NCBI GenBank assembly: GCA_903828455.1
Contig: CAIKMJ010000066.1
Coordinates: 1 to 64,000, forward strand
DNA: 64,000 bases
Direction: 5' to 3'
Source: an uncultured Acidobacteriia bacterium
GTDB lineage: Bacteria > Acidobacteriota > Terriglobia > Bryobacterales > Bryobacteraceae
Positions 53,305 through 63,242 of the stretch are shown here, one piece after another. The translations under genes were made by a program, and so were the position numbers. The notes beneath the pieces are model-generated. The model made no database searches. It was not told the DNA's origin and saw only the letters and a list, made by a program, of their open reading frames with translations. The first letter of the stretch is position 1; the number at the start of each line of letters is the position of its first letter.

Positions 53305-56055
53305 TTACATGCCCCCCGGAATCAAAACGAAGACGCCCATAACATCGGCAGGAAGCACGGGCTCCACGCTCACTTTCGGCACGTTGATGCCTGCAGCTCT
53401 GACCCGACTGTGGTCTTCTTCAAGTTGCACCGCTCGTTGACGGGCATAATCGGCAATCGGACCGTCCAGAAGGACTCGTACCCGATCGCGGGCATGTGCA
53501 ATCACGCGGTCTCGGGCAACATCTGCCAGATTGCCGCTGGCGTTGCCTTCGAGCAATGACCAGCCTTCGAGGCCAGTCGCACATGGAGTTGTGGAATTCC
53601 CTTCGAATGCGATGGCCGCTGCCTCTTCGACAATAACCAGCCTCTCTCGCCTTGCTCGAATTATGAGTTTGAACCGCAAACGAAGCAAGACCACAGTCGT
53701 GATTGATTTGACCGCCGCTGTAGGCCATGCGCCCATTCTTCCAATCGGCGGGACCGGACTTGAAGCAGGATCGAGAGCGGCTTCAAGCAACGCTTCGGCC
53801 AAAGTCGCTGGCAGCGGGTGGCTGCGCGTTACGGCCTCGGCCTTTGACGGGGCCGGCTCTTCGAATGCAAGGCGAATTGATCCTTCCAGACCGCGTGCCG
53901 CCAGCCTCTCTCTTAAGGACGCCGGAAGAGCTTCAAGATGTGCTTTCGGGCCAGAGCCGTTCAGTTGCAACGGAACGTCCAGACGACTCATCGCTCGTTC
54001 AACAAAACGCCGGACTTCAGTCGGGCCGCCGAGAAGTTCCCGCCAGCGGCGCCATTCCGGAGCGACCTCCTCGGGTTTGATCGCGTTCTGAGCAAAGCGC
54101 GCACGAGACCGCCGCTCGCCTTCCAGTGCATCCCGCCACCGGACCTCCATGGTCCTGACGTCGGATTCAAAGCCGAAGTCCAGGGCGAGCTGATCACTCT
54201 TTCCTCGGCGGAGGAGAACGGCATTCATGAGTGCACCGGTCACGGCTCCCCGCTCGTCGGGAAGCGGAACCGAGACGCCCGTCGCCTTGCGAATGGCATC
54301 TGCCTTTCGCAGAATCACGTCGAGTACGGCTCCATCAATGGCGCTGTCGGGCGAGAAGATCAGCATGGACCGAACAACGGGACGGGATTGACCGAAGCGG
54401 TCTACGCGGCCTTCTCGTTGTTGGTGACGGGTCGGATTCCAGGAGAGATCATAGTGAAGCACCGTATCGAAGAGCGTTTGAAGATTGATGCCTTCCGACA
54501 GGCAATCTGTGGCGACCAGCACACGCTGTTCGCTGTCAGCCATGTCTTCAACGCGGGCTCGCCGTTCTTCCGCTGTGAGTGCGCCGGTGACTGATTCCAC
54601 CCGCAATTTCGGAAACGCTTTGCGAAGACCGGCAGCCACATGGTCTGCTGTTGCGATGAACCGACAGAATATGACTGGATTCGCACCTTGCGCGACCAGA
54701 GGCTTAAGCAAATCAATGACGGCGACGAGTTTGGGGTCACGGGCTCTCACAAGCCTGTCCGCATGCTCGATGAGCTTTTGAAGAGGTCCATCACCAGACA
54801 GCCCGGACGCGGGTTCGACGTCGATAGATTCTGACTCATCCTCGTCGAATACCTGGTCCCCCAGTTCTTCAACGTTGTTGAAGAGTCGGTTCCGTAGAGC
54901 GCTGGCGGCCGCAGCCGGCGACGAACCGACACAACGCATGAGCGCCAGCGTTCCCCAAAATGCCAAACGACGACGATTCTGGTCACCACCAGCCGTCGTC
55001 ACAACCTGGAGGCAATAATCGAGGACTGCCTCATGGAAGCTTTTATGTGCCGCGTCCAGATCGTACGGTTTCTCGGCTGTTTCGTGTCGGGGGAACGAAC
55101 TGACTTCGCCCCACTCTTGGCCTGCGATGTCAATGCGACGCCGCTGCACAAGATGGCGCGCCAGTCGAATGCGGAAGTTCTCGTCTTCCATTTCACTCGT
55201 CGCGAACGCCTCGTTCAGCAGACTGAGCAAACGGTCGAAAGCCGCTTCGTCACCGCTATGGGGCGTTGCGGTCAGCAGTATCAAATGTCGTTCCTGGTCC
55301 TCGGATAATCGCTTCAGCAGCTCGAAACGTTGCTGCCGGCCCAGATTCGCGCCGACACATGCGTGTGCCTCGTCCACAACAACCGTCTTCGGGCATGCGC
55401 GCGCGAAGCTCTCGCGACGCTTGTCCGCTTTGATGTAGTCAAGGCTGACGACGGTGAATGGAAATGCTTCGAAGATCGTTTGGGACGCCGGCAGACTTCG
55501 TTCGAGGCGTGCCGCCGTTGAAGCTGTGACAGCTATGGCATCGAGGTCAAACTTCGTCTTGAGTTCCTCGGTCCATTGCTCGACGAGATGCGGTGGACAA
55601 AGCACCGTAAACCGATCCACTTCGCCACGATCGATCAGCTCGCGTAGGATCAGCGCACCCTCAATGGTCTTTCCGATACCGACATCGTCGGCGATCATGA
55701 GACGCACCGTCGGCAGGCGCAGTGCCATTAGCAGAGGAACCAACTGGTAGGGACGAGGTTCAAACGCCAGCCGTGCAGCTGAACGAAACGGCCCTGCTCC
55801 GCGCCGAAGGGAAAGCCGGAGTGCGTCTGCCAAGATTCTCGCGGCGTCTTGCGTCGCGAGGGTGCTGGAATCCGGCAGGTCGAAGCGGGCCGCGCGGACC
55901 GGATCACGTTCCAGATCAGGCCGCAAGAACTGGATATCTGCCTCCGCCCCGGACAACGGCCGGAGGCATAACCAGTCAGGTTCCGGCGACGGCATCGCCA
56001 CCCACTCGCGGCCTCTCGCGTAAACCAGATCGCCAGGACCAAATTGCGGACTCAC
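53305..56055 (-). CDS. SNF2-family helicase/ATPase (DrmD-like)
   Basis: The 916-aa protein has Walker A DDVGIGKTIEGALI (about residue 118-131; note DDVGIGKT rather than DEVGLGKT), DEAH-box VVVDEAHACVG (about 224), motif III LTATPHSGDE and motif VI QQREGRVDRFGQSRP (about 550). Its order and length fit the DrmD component of class 1 DISARM, a DNA translocase. The C-terminal part (about 640-916) is charged without a named domain. Its start overlaps the stop of the 1725-aa helicase gene by four bases. Confidence 0.9.
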   Translation of the reverse strand: MSPQFGPGDLVYARGREWVAMPSPEPDWLCLRPLSGAEADIQFLRPDLERDPVRAARFDLPDSSTLATQDAARILADALRLSLRRGAGPFRSAARLAFEPRPYQLVPLLMALRLPTVRLMIADDVGIGKTIEGALILRELIDRGEVDRFTVLCPPHLVEQWTEELKTKFDLDAIAVTASTAARLERSLPASQTIFEAFPFTVVSLDYIKADKRRESFARACPKTVVVDEAHACVGANLGRQQRFELLKRLSEDQERHLILLTATPHSGDEAAFDRLLSLLNEAFATSEMEDENFRIRLARHLVQRRRIDIAGQEWGEVSSFPRHETAEKPYDLDAAHKSFHEAVLDYCLQVVTTAGGDQNRRRLAFWGTLALMRCVGSSPAAAASALRNRLFNNVEELGDQVFDEDESESIDVEPASGLSGDGPLQKLIEHADRLVRARDPKLVAVIDLLKPLVAQGANPVIFCRFIATADHVAAGLRKAFPKLRVESVTGALTAEERRARVEDMADSEQRVLVATDCLSEGINLQTLFDTVLHYDLSWNPTRHQQREGRVDRFGQSRPVVRSMLIFSPDSAIDGAVLDVILRKADAIRKATGVSVPLPDERGAVTGALMNAVLLRRGKSDQLALDFGFESDVRTMEVRWRDALEGERRSRARFAQNAIKPEEVAPEWRRWRELLGGPTEVRRFVERAMSRLDVPLQLNGSGPKAHLEALPASLRERLAARGLEGSIRLAFEEPAPSKAEAVTRSHPLPATLAEALLEAALDPASSPVPPIGRMGAWPTAAVKSITTVVLLRLRFKLIIRARRERLVIVEEAAAIAFEGNSTTPCATGLEGWSLLEGNASGNLADVARDRVIAHARDRVRVLLDGPIADYARQRAVQLEEDHSRVRAAGINVPKVSVEPVLPADVMGVFVLIPGGM

Positions 56056-59000
56056 CGTTGACCCTCGAAGAATTGTGCGAGCTCGACCGGGGGTTGGTCG
56101 CTGCCGTCATCATCGATGACAACGAGCGAGAAGCCCAAAGCCTCAAGCCCTTCCATTTCTCGTTCGGCCACCTCTTCCGTACTCGCAACAACCAGATGAG
56201 ACCGCCAGACGAGCGGGAAGGACCGTTCTTCAACCTGTAGAGCCGTTGCATCCGGCGCCGGGAACCCCCATCTTGAGAAACGGTCGGACCAGGTATCCGG
56301 CACCGAGTCCCGCGATGACCGCACCGGAGTCACTTCCGCACGAGCCATCCGGACAAGAAACTCCAGTACCTCACCGTCTGTTCGATCAATCAGCTCGTGA
56401 TCCGGCTGGTTGTAATAAGAGAGCAAGCAGCGATAGCATCCCTTTACACATTGAGCCTCCGGATCGCTCCTCAGCCTTTCGGCCTCACCACTTTCTACGG
56501 CCTGTTCGACGTTTTGATAGTGCATAAGCGTCAGGGCCGTCCTCGCGATTTCCGCCAATCGTGCGGGCTCCGATACAAGCCGCGAGAGAACGCCGGCGCC
56601 ACCTTCGGTGGCTTCAAAAGCGAGGATTGCCCGCCGCGCATCCCGGCTCGGCACCGGTTCAGTCAAAATCTCGCCTTCCTCCAGCTGAAACAGATTTTCG
56701 AGGCCGCGCGCCAAGGCATGCTGTAAAGTCGCGAGGGTCGATGGCGACCGGAAGTCCGCCGCGACCCTCAGCAAAACCGCATTTTTGTTGTCTTCAACAA
56801 TGGGAACAATCCTCTGGATAACGGGAGCGTCCGGAGGTGCCTGATCCTCGTCGTCATCATTCACGCTACCGGTCCATCGACCCGAAGATGGGTCAATGCC
56901 AAACCCGAACACACTTCTCTCCCTGCGACGGCGCAATCCCTTATTGACTCGGCTGATCGTCGCGCCCGACGCATAGTCAATCAGAAGAACCGCGCCATGG
57001 TCATCATTGGCAATGGCGCTTGTGACGTCGGGGCGCCCATCCCGCCTAGGCCAGGCGAACACGGTCTGGATTTCGAATCCCTGCCTTTGACGATCCTCGT
57101 CATTGGCGGTGATAAGCTCCGCTGGCTGCGTCTCGACATTGTCAATGCGGACAATATTCCTGATCGGATGGATTCCGCTCATCGGAGAGCGGCATACATG
57201 GCAAAGTTCGGGCTCGGTTTCGTGGGCAGCGCCGCACTGATCGCAAACGTACAGCGTTCTTGTTGCCAAGCGGCCCCCGTCTGCGGTCCGTAATTCCGGC
57301 GATATCTTCGCCTTGTACACCCTGAAGCCCCTGCCCTCGTGGTAGATGAGGCTGCGGGGTCCAAATTCCGCGATTGCAAGAAACCGGGCGCGCTGCAGGT
57401 AGGAAGCCTTCGGTCCGCCTGTGCCAACTGCTGGCACAAATGCATAGATCGGCAGCCGCGGAAAATTGTAGCCGGGTAGAAAGCCTTCTGTCGCGAGATA
57501 CCGATACGTATAAAAATCAGACCCGCCGGTCGATCTTCCCCTTTCGAGCAAAGAGAGCTGCTCATTGGCCTGTGCTTGGGCGACCCTTGCATCTCTGCGC
57601 TCACTACTACTCAAGCCATGCATCTCCGATCTCCGGTTCGCTTCTGTCAACTGCGTGTGCGCGCTGAGGTAAAGTTGCCGCCAACGGCCGAAGGCTTCCG
57701 AAAACCGACTGAATGCGTCACCAGCCACCGAAGTGACGAACTCCTGCCGGTTCGCTGCCCAGGGAGCATTTTCCATCGATAGCTCATTCGAAACGCTGTC
57801 GAGTATTCTCCGCATTGTGACCGCGGATCTCGTGATGAGATCGCCTGCCGAAAGGTTTGTGCGAATGGCTGTCTGCACGGGCAATCCGTTTTCGCTGAGA
57901 TCGAGCACATGAGGAATATCTTCTTCCAGATTTTGTCCAGACTCAGCGAGCCAGACCGCATGAAGGTGCGATTCGATCAGGTCTCGATTGGCCAGTTCCA
58001 AGGCAGGCGGGCGCACGATGCCGCTGACCATTTCGCGGGGATTCGCGAAGTAGTGCTGATCATGAGGGCTCTGTGCCGCGCAATAAGTGACAACCAAAGC
58101 GGCTTGGCCTGAACGTCCCGCGCGTCCGGAACGCTGCGCATAATTCGCGGGAGTCGGCGGAACGTTCCTGAGATAAACGGCGTTTAGTGCGGAAATGTCC
58201 ACACCCAGCTCCATGGTTGGGGAGCAGAACAACGCCGGAAGAAAGACACCAGGCTCTCCTTCATCCCGCAGGCGGTCCCTCGCCGCCTCAAGCTTCCCTC
58301 GGTCCTCTGTTCCCCACCGGAAGCGCCACTCCCTCCACTCCCGACGCTCCTGCTCTACCTGTGCCGTGTGTTCGCGGCCCTCTAGTCCAAAGAGCCCTTC
58401 ACCGCCGCCCGCCAGTGCCTGCGAGAGCGTCTCATAGAGACTCACGAAGTAACTGTTTACCGGTCGGCTATCCTGACGGCCCGATCCAGAAATCAGACGC
58501 ACCGCATTTGCCGCCAATCTCCACCCATCGACATCGAACGTCGTGGGCACCCTCCTAACCAACTGGTACCTTTCGGCGGCCTCCATGAAAAAACGCAGAA
58601 TCGCCACATAGCGCTCGGCGTTCAGCCGTCCACCCCAGAATTCAGCTCGATTGAGCTGTTTGGCCAGTCGGCTTCGTGGTCCGCCGCGCACGATCAACGG
58701 TTCACCCCGTAGCGTCACGTCCTCGCGGCGCGGCGCATCGATAATCAGGGCCGCTGCAATGCGGGGATTTTCCTGCTGTCCGATCGACCATGGATGGCGC
58801 AGTGCCTGGCGCGCGGCGGTTGCAATCGCGTCTACCGTAGCCGGGTCCAAAACGTCGGCTGTAACAGCAAGCCCTCGGCGTAGGGCGTCTAGGATGATCC
58901 TCAACGTTTCCATTCGCTGCAGAGGCGTGAGGCGAGCGATCTCCGCCGGAGCTGTAGCAAAGACTTCGGGATCATGGGCTAGCTCTTCGAGGCCGAGGTA

Positions 59001-61229
59001 TGTAGCCTGTACGAGGCCAAGTTCTTCAAGGCTGGGATTGGTAAATCGCCAACCGCGTCTCTGATCCGCCCACACCCGGTGCGCGAGTACTCTGGCGAGT
59101 GCGCGTTCGGCTTCTATTAGCCCCACGCCAACACTTTCGGGTCGTGCGAGCCACTCCGCTCGCCGCGCCCTGTTCACGGATGTAAAACCAAGCGCGGCCT
59201 GAACCCGTCTCCCGAATTCATCGTCGCCAAGGCCATCCGCGCCAGCCGCGCGCACGGCAGTCAGAGTCGCTGCACGAAACAGCGAAACAAAAAGAAAATC
59301 GTTGAAATGCCCAGCCTGGAGAGCAGCATCCTGGCGGTTGTCCGTGAATCCCAGCAACTTGCGTTTGTCGGCCGGGACACCGCTCCCAACCCGGTTCATC
59401 CAGCGCAGAGCGCTGGAGACAAGAAGCGTCGTCGCCGAACTTCGGCCTTCAGCAGACAACCCCGCAAGCTTGTTGATTTCGCGCGCTTGGCCTGGCGGCT
59501 GATCTTTACAGTAAGGGCAGAACCTGTACTTGCCGGGCAGGAAGAGCGCAGGCTTGCCCTCTTCGCCAATGACCCCGGAGGGTCGAAGAGAGATGCGGCG
59601 TGGCGCCAATTCCCTCTTGTCGGACCGTAACCTTCTGCTGCCACCAGGCCCGATTTCCGTCCACTCCTCCGGGAAGTCTTCCGGCTCGCCCGAGAACCCA
59701 TACTCCGGATCATTTTCGGGCTCCGGCATAAGATAACCCGCCTCGCTCCCGGAGTCATCATCAATTGGGGTTTCATCGATTGGGCGCGGCAAGGCGATCT
59801 GCGCGCCGTCTTCATCCGTGAGAACAACAGGATGGAATTCCTGACCGCAGTTACGACAGAAAAACGTTGGGTACAGCCGCGAGTCAGGGTCGAATGGATC
59901 AAATCTCTGCCCTTCGAGCGTCACGCGACGCTCCCCCTGCCGCTTCACGGTGGCGTAAACGAATCCGGCGCCGGCGATGAAACGGTGAAGCTTGAACGCC
60001 AGAAACGCACGATCTCCAGAACCGCCCCGCTCCGACGATGACCGGCTCATCATGGTGAGCATGGCCTCAATTTGGGAACGGCACCGCGCAATGTCGCGTC
60101 CCGATGCTTCAGCCAGCCTGACCGCTGCCTCTTGTACGGTAATCGGTGCTCTCCGAGAGAGCCGCTGACCATCATGAAGACCGATCTCCAACTCGATCCA
60201 TATCGCCAGAGGATGATCACGGAGTTCGAGGTCCGTCAGGATCGGCGGCAAATCCTGCTCGACGGCACGCGCGAGGTCAGTATGGGTCACTGTCCGCTCC
60301 TGGTTCGTTGCGCGTTCCAGTGATTCGTCGATCACATCATCGGGCGCTACGCGGACACCGAAGAGTCGGGTCGCTACCCTCGATACGGTTTGAGCCCTTA
60401 CCTCATCGCCGCCCTCACTCGCCATCGTGGCCGACGTGCCGATACAGATCGGTTGGTTGTCACGGCAGAGCCGATCACGGACGCGCCGAACGAGCAAGGC
60501 TACGTCCGCCCCTTGTCGTCCGCGATAGGTATGAAGTTCATCGAGAACAAGGAAATCCAGCCCCGTCGCGTTTGCAATGACCGTTTGATCCCGCTCGTTC
60601 TGACGCGTCATGAGCAATTCAAGCATCATGAAGTTCGTGAGCAGTATGTCCGGCTTCGCGCGTCTGATGAGCTCCCGCTCTTCGGGGCTCTCCTGTCCCG
60701 TGTAACGGGCAAAAGTCGGCCTTAAATTCTCAGGAAGTCCGGCCTGCTCTATAAACTTCTTTAGTTCCTGCATCTGACTGTTTGCCAGCGCATTCATGGG
60801 GTAAACGACAATTGCCCGCGTTCGTGGTGCTTCCCCTGAGGCGCGGGCCCGCACGGCAGAGTCGATGATTGGAATGAAGAAACAAAGCGATTTCCCCGAG
60901 CCCGTGCCCGTCGTTACAACGAAGCTATGCCCGCGATCTGCTTTTGAAATCGCTTGGGACTGATGTCTGTACAGAACAATCGGTGCCGAGTCCGCACGAA
61001 AGATCTGTGCGGTATGTGGATGCAGCAGCCCTTCGTTGGCCAAATCGGCAACACTTACATCTCGTTCATAGTGGGGATTGACGGTAATGAGGGGCTCCGG
61101 CCAAAACCTGCCGGTCGCGTAAAGCGCGTCGATCTGCGCACGAATATCATCAGCGCGTATTTCCGTAAATGACCGCGAGAACCGCTGGTAATCACCGATG
61201 ATCGACGAGTCGAGATCAAAGACGTTCAT
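56052..61229 (-). CDS. Large DEAD/DEAH-box helicase with DUF1998-type C-terminus (DrmA/DrmB- or DruE-like)
   Basis: The 1725-aa protein has Walker A TTGTGSGKSLCF (106-117), DELH box in FLVLDELHTYRGRQG (about 229), GTSATMAS, and motif VI YAQRSGRAGRSGQ (about 1040). Zinc-type Cys pairs occur at FFCRNCGQEF and RFCPYCKDQP in the middle, YVCDQCGAAHE and ELCHVCRSPM near 1340, and CVKGCYRCLLSYYNQPDHEL near 1600, the DUF1998 pattern. DISARM uses separate DrmA helicase and DrmB DUF1998 proteins; here one chain has both, as in MrfA- or DruE-type helicases. It overlaps both neighbours by four bases. Confidence 0.92.
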   Translation of the reverse strand: MNVFDLDSSIIGDYQRFSRSFTEIRADDIRAQIDALYATGRFWPEPLITVNPHYERDVSVADLANEGLLHPHTAQIFRADSAPIVLYRHQSQAISKADRGHSFVVTTGTGSGKSLCFFIPIIDSAVRARASGEAPRTRAIVVYPMNALANSQMQELKKFIEQAGLPENLRPTFARYTGQESPEERELIRRAKPDILLTNFMMLELLMTRQNERDQTVIANATGLDFLVLDELHTYRGRQGADVALLVRRVRDRLCRDNQPICIGTSATMASEGGDEVRAQTVSRVATRLFGVRVAPDDVIDESLERATNQERTVTHTDLARAVEQDLPPILTDLELRDHPLAIWIELEIGLHDGQRLSRRAPITVQEAAVRLAEASGRDIARCRSQIEAMLTMMSRSSSERGGSGDRAFLAFKLHRFIAGAGFVYATVKRQGERRVTLEGQRFDPFDPDSRLYPTFFCRNCGQEFHPVVLTDEDGAQIALPRPIDETPIDDDSGSEAGYLMPEPENDPEYGFSGEPEDFPEEWTEIGPGGSRRLRSDKRELAPRRISLRPSGVIGEEGKPALFLPGKYRFCPYCKDQPPGQAREINKLAGLSAEGRSSATTLLVSSALRWMNRVGSGVPADKRKLLGFTDNRQDAALQAGHFNDFLFVSLFRAATLTAVRAAGADGLGDDEFGRRVQAALGFTSVNRARRAEWLARPESVGVGLIEAERALARVLAHRVWADQRRGWRFTNPSLEELGLVQATYLGLEELAHDPEVFATAPAEIARLTPLQRMETLRIILDALRRGLAVTADVLDPATVDAIATAARQALRHPWSIGQQENPRIAAALIIDAPRREDVTLRGEPLIVRGGPRSRLAKQLNRAEFWGGRLNAERYVAILRFFMEAAERYQLVRRVPTTFDVDGWRLAANAVRLISGSGRQDSRPVNSYFVSLYETLSQALAGGGEGLFGLEGREHTAQVEQERREWREWRFRWGTEDRGKLEAARDRLRDEGEPGVFLPALFCSPTMELGVDISALNAVYLRNVPPTPANYAQRSGRAGRSGQAALVVTYCAAQSPHDQHYFANPREMVSGIVRPPALELANRDLIESHLHAVWLAESGQNLEEDIPHVLDLSENGLPVQTAIRTNLSAGDLITRSAVTMRRILDSVSNELSMENAPWAANRQEFVTSVAGDAFSRFSEAFGRWRQLYLSAHTQLTEANRRSEMHGLSSSERRDARVAQAQANEQLSLLERGRSTGGSDFYTYRYLATEGFLPGYNFPRLPIYAFVPAVGTGGPKASYLQRARFLAIAEFGPRSLIYHEGRGFRVYKAKISPELRTADGGRLATRTLYVCDQCGAAHETEPELCHVCRSPMSGIHPIRNIVRIDNVETQPAELITANDEDRQRQGFEIQTVFAWPRRDGRPDVTSAIANDDHGAVLLIDYASGATISRVNKGLRRRRERSVFGFGIDPSSGRWTGSVNDDDEDQAPPDAPVIQRIVPIVEDNKNAVLLRVAADFRSPSTLATLQHALARGLENLFQLEEGEILTEPVPSRDARRAILAFEATEGGAGVLSRLVSEPARLAEIARTALTLMHYQNVEQAVESGEAERLRSDPEAQCVKGCYRCLLSYYNQPDHELIDRTDGEVLEFLVRMARAEVTPVRSSRDSVPDTWSDRFSRWGFPAPDATALQVEERSFPLVWRSHLVVASTEEVAEREMEGLEALGFSLVVIDDDGSDQPPVELAQFFEGQR

Positions 61230-61567
61230 TCGGCCCCCTTTAGCTGCTCAAATGGCTCGTGCAGTTCATACCCATACGCCGCCAAGCGAGTCAGCGCGAT
61301 GTTGCGCTCCGCGTCAGTGAAGAGCGTCTCCCACTTGCGGCCTATGATGACGGCTTCGACCGTAAGATCAAGCCGCTTACGCTCCCACAGCGCGATATAG
61401 CCTTCGGATACTCCCGACGCGTGCAACAGAATCCGGGCCGTTTCGAGCCCGCGGTGTTCGTGGAGCATGTGCAGGAAGCGCGTAGCTTTGTAATTGCACT
61501 CGCTCAGGGCTCGCTGGTATACATCCATCATCGCTTCATCGAAATCGGTTTCGAGTGCGTTGCTCAT
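61226..61567 (-). CDS. Small conserved-type protein (113 aa) of defence loci
   Basis: The product reads MDVYQRALSECNYKATRFLH, then HRGLETARILLHASGVSEGY and IALWERKRLDLTVEAVIIGR. It is helical; I recognise the GLETAR-LLHAS-VS-GY-ALWER-RLDLTVEA pattern as a protein that often sits beside restriction or helicase genes, with no assigned function. It overlaps the helicase gene by four bases and lies 39 bases after the AbiEii-like gene. Confidence 0.75.
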   Translation of the reverse strand: MSNALETDFDEAMMDVYQRALSECNYKATRFLHMLHEHRGLETARILLHASGVSEGYIALWERKRLDLTVEAVIIGRKWETLFTDAERNIALTRLAAYGYELHEPFEQLKGAE

Positions 61568-61606
61568 GGCTTCATTCTCCGGGCGCTATCAATTCTATTG
61601 TCCGAA

Positions 61607-62617
61607 TCAAGCATTGATCTCACGCTCCAGGTCGGCGAGCGCTTCCATGATCGTGTCAAATCCGGTTGGGGTGCCGAACAGCATCACACCCATACGACTG
61701 TAGTCCCGTTCCAGCTCAACTCTTCTTGCTGCCGTCGGCGTGAGACGGAGACCTCCACGTTGTGCCAATTCGTAACGCGCCCAAGCGGAGGGATAGAAGG
61801 TTTGCTTATGCCTGACCACGGCAGCCAAGAGAGTCGGATCAGCGAGTGCTTCCGCCCGGACTGGTCCCCGTGCCAGTTGTGCGACGTCGTAATAGTGGCG
61901 GGAGTACCGCGCTGGAAGGGCCTTCTCTGGCGGGCGGTAGTATTCGGCGTGCAGGATCGTCGCCTTCTCCCAGAAGGTTCGCTTTGCCAGTAGCGCGGAC
62001 AGGCTGATCTGAGGGTCTTCAACCACCTTCGGGAATTCTTCGGCGACGAAGGACGTAATGGTGAACTGGTCATGCGGGACAAACTCCGCGTGGGTGCCCA
62101 GCTCAAGCACGACATGCGGCGCAATGTAATCAAGACGGCCCGATTGGGCGGCAGGATAGACGAAGTTCACGATATTCGGGTCCTGCGGACTGACGGTCAG
62201 ACTCCATGATGCTTCGCCGAGTACCTCCTGAATACGTGCGCGAAGCACGTCCAGGAAGGGACCGCTGATATAGCCGCGGCACGACTCCATCATTTGTTCG
62301 AGGATGACGGTGCGTCGCGATTTGGAAATTCCCTCCTGTCGCGGATCGCGGTCACCGGTGAAGCCGAGTGCGGCATAGTCAACCGCCAGATCGAGATCCT
62401 CGGAGAACCGTTCGATTGCGTGGAACACCTTTGAGAGGGACGTGCCGCCTTTGAACAGAAGGCGGCCTTCCAGATCAGGGATTGAGAAGAGCTGCTTCAG
62501 AATCCAGCAAACCCAGAAATCCTTTTCCACAATCGCATTGGCCAGTCCCTTTCGGTCGGCCGTCTCGGCAAATATTCCTGCCCTCTCCCGGGCGCTCATC
62601 CGCGCGATCCGGTTCAT
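61607..62617 (-). CDS. AbiEii/AbiGii-type nucleotidyltransferase toxin
   Basis: The 336-aa product has the nucleotidyltransferase signature FKGGTSLSKVFHAIERFSED (GGTS at 57-60; acidic pair Asp 74 and Asp 76) and NAIVEKDFWVCWILKQLF before it. Family toxins transfer nucleotides to target RNA such as tRNA ends. The gene overlaps its antitoxin by four bases. It is the second gene of the operon and may provide abortive infection. Confidence 0.92.
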   Translation of the reverse strand: MNRIARMSARERAGIFAETADRKGLANAIVEKDFWVCWILKQLFSIPDLEGRLLFKGGTSLSKVFHAIERFSEDLDLAVDYAALGFTGDRDPRQEGISKSRRTVILEQMMESCRGYISGPFLDVLRARIQEVLGEASWSLTVSPQDPNIVNFVYPAAQSGRLDYIAPHVVLELGTHAEFVPHDQFTITSFVAEEFPKVVEDPQISLSALLAKRTFWEKATILHAEYYRPPEKALPARYSRHYYDVAQLARGPVRAEALADPTLLAAVVRHKQTFYPSAWARYELAQRGGLRLTPTAARRVELERDYSRMGVMLFGTPTGFDTIMEALADLEREINA

Positions 62618-63222
62618 GCTGTCGGCTCCGCGATCTGTTTCGCCATGTCGTAGATCCAGTCTGCGCCAAAGCGGGTATCCTTCAAGAGTTTGCTCTTCTC
62701 GGTCGGTGAGAGAGCCGAAGTCAGAGTCTCGATCTCGCGCGATCCGACGCCTTCCTTTCCCAAATGCCGCAGCGCCTGCACAACCAGCGCGAGTTTTCCG
62801 TCGAGTCCGGCAATAGCCTTTGGGCGGGCATGTTTGAAATGGATGGTCCGCCGGCCGATCGGCACTTCCTTATTAGGACCATCGGTGAGGTAGATGATCT
62901 TTGAGGGGACCTGGGTCGAGAGCCCAAGCAGATTTGCCGCCCACGCACCATCCGGAACGATCTTCCATCGCTGCTTGCGCGCGATCGCGCGCGCGGCCTC
63001 ATCAATGTCGGGGCTCAGCCTGCCGCCAAGGGCCGGATTCACGTTTGGCAGGTCATAAAGTCCTCGCCGGACCCGTCGGATTTTACCCTCCCGGGTCAGC
63101 GCCGCGAGCGTGACATCGATCATCGTCCGGCTCGCCAGGTCAAGAAAATCCTTCGCGGAGAAGGCTTTTCCATCCCCCAGACGTTCGATACGCGCAACTA
63201 TCTGATCCCGCTTGGTTTGCAT
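62614..63222 (-). CDS. AbiEi-like antitoxin/regulator (DUF6088 type)
   Basis: The 202-aa product begins MQTKRDQIVARIERLGDGKA then FSAKDFLDLASRTMIDVTLA, a winged-helix region (TREGKIRRVRRGLYDLP), and continues with GRRTIHFKHARPKAIAGLDG. The family is the antitoxin partner of AbiEii and binds operator repeats by its N-terminal winged helix. A palindrome overlapping the promoter is at 63243-63280, just upstream, so autoregulation of the whole operon is likely. Confidence 0.88.
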   Translation of the reverse strand: MQTKRDQIVARIERLGDGKAFSAKDFLDLASRTMIDVTLAALTREGKIRRVRRGLYDLPNVNPALGGRLSPDIDEAARAIARKQRWKIVPDGAWAANLLGLSTQVPSKIIYLTDGPNKEVPIGRRTIHFKHARPKAIAGLDGKLALVVQALRHLGKEGVGSREIETLTSALSPTEKSKLLKDTRFGADWIYDMAKQIAEPTA

Positions 63223-63242
63223 GAATTTTTTCCGACTGTCTA

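Noticed and set aside
48618-63222. BREX system
   Set aside because: No PglZ phosphatase, BrxC ATPase or BrxL-like protein is present; only the methyltransferase resembles PglX in size.
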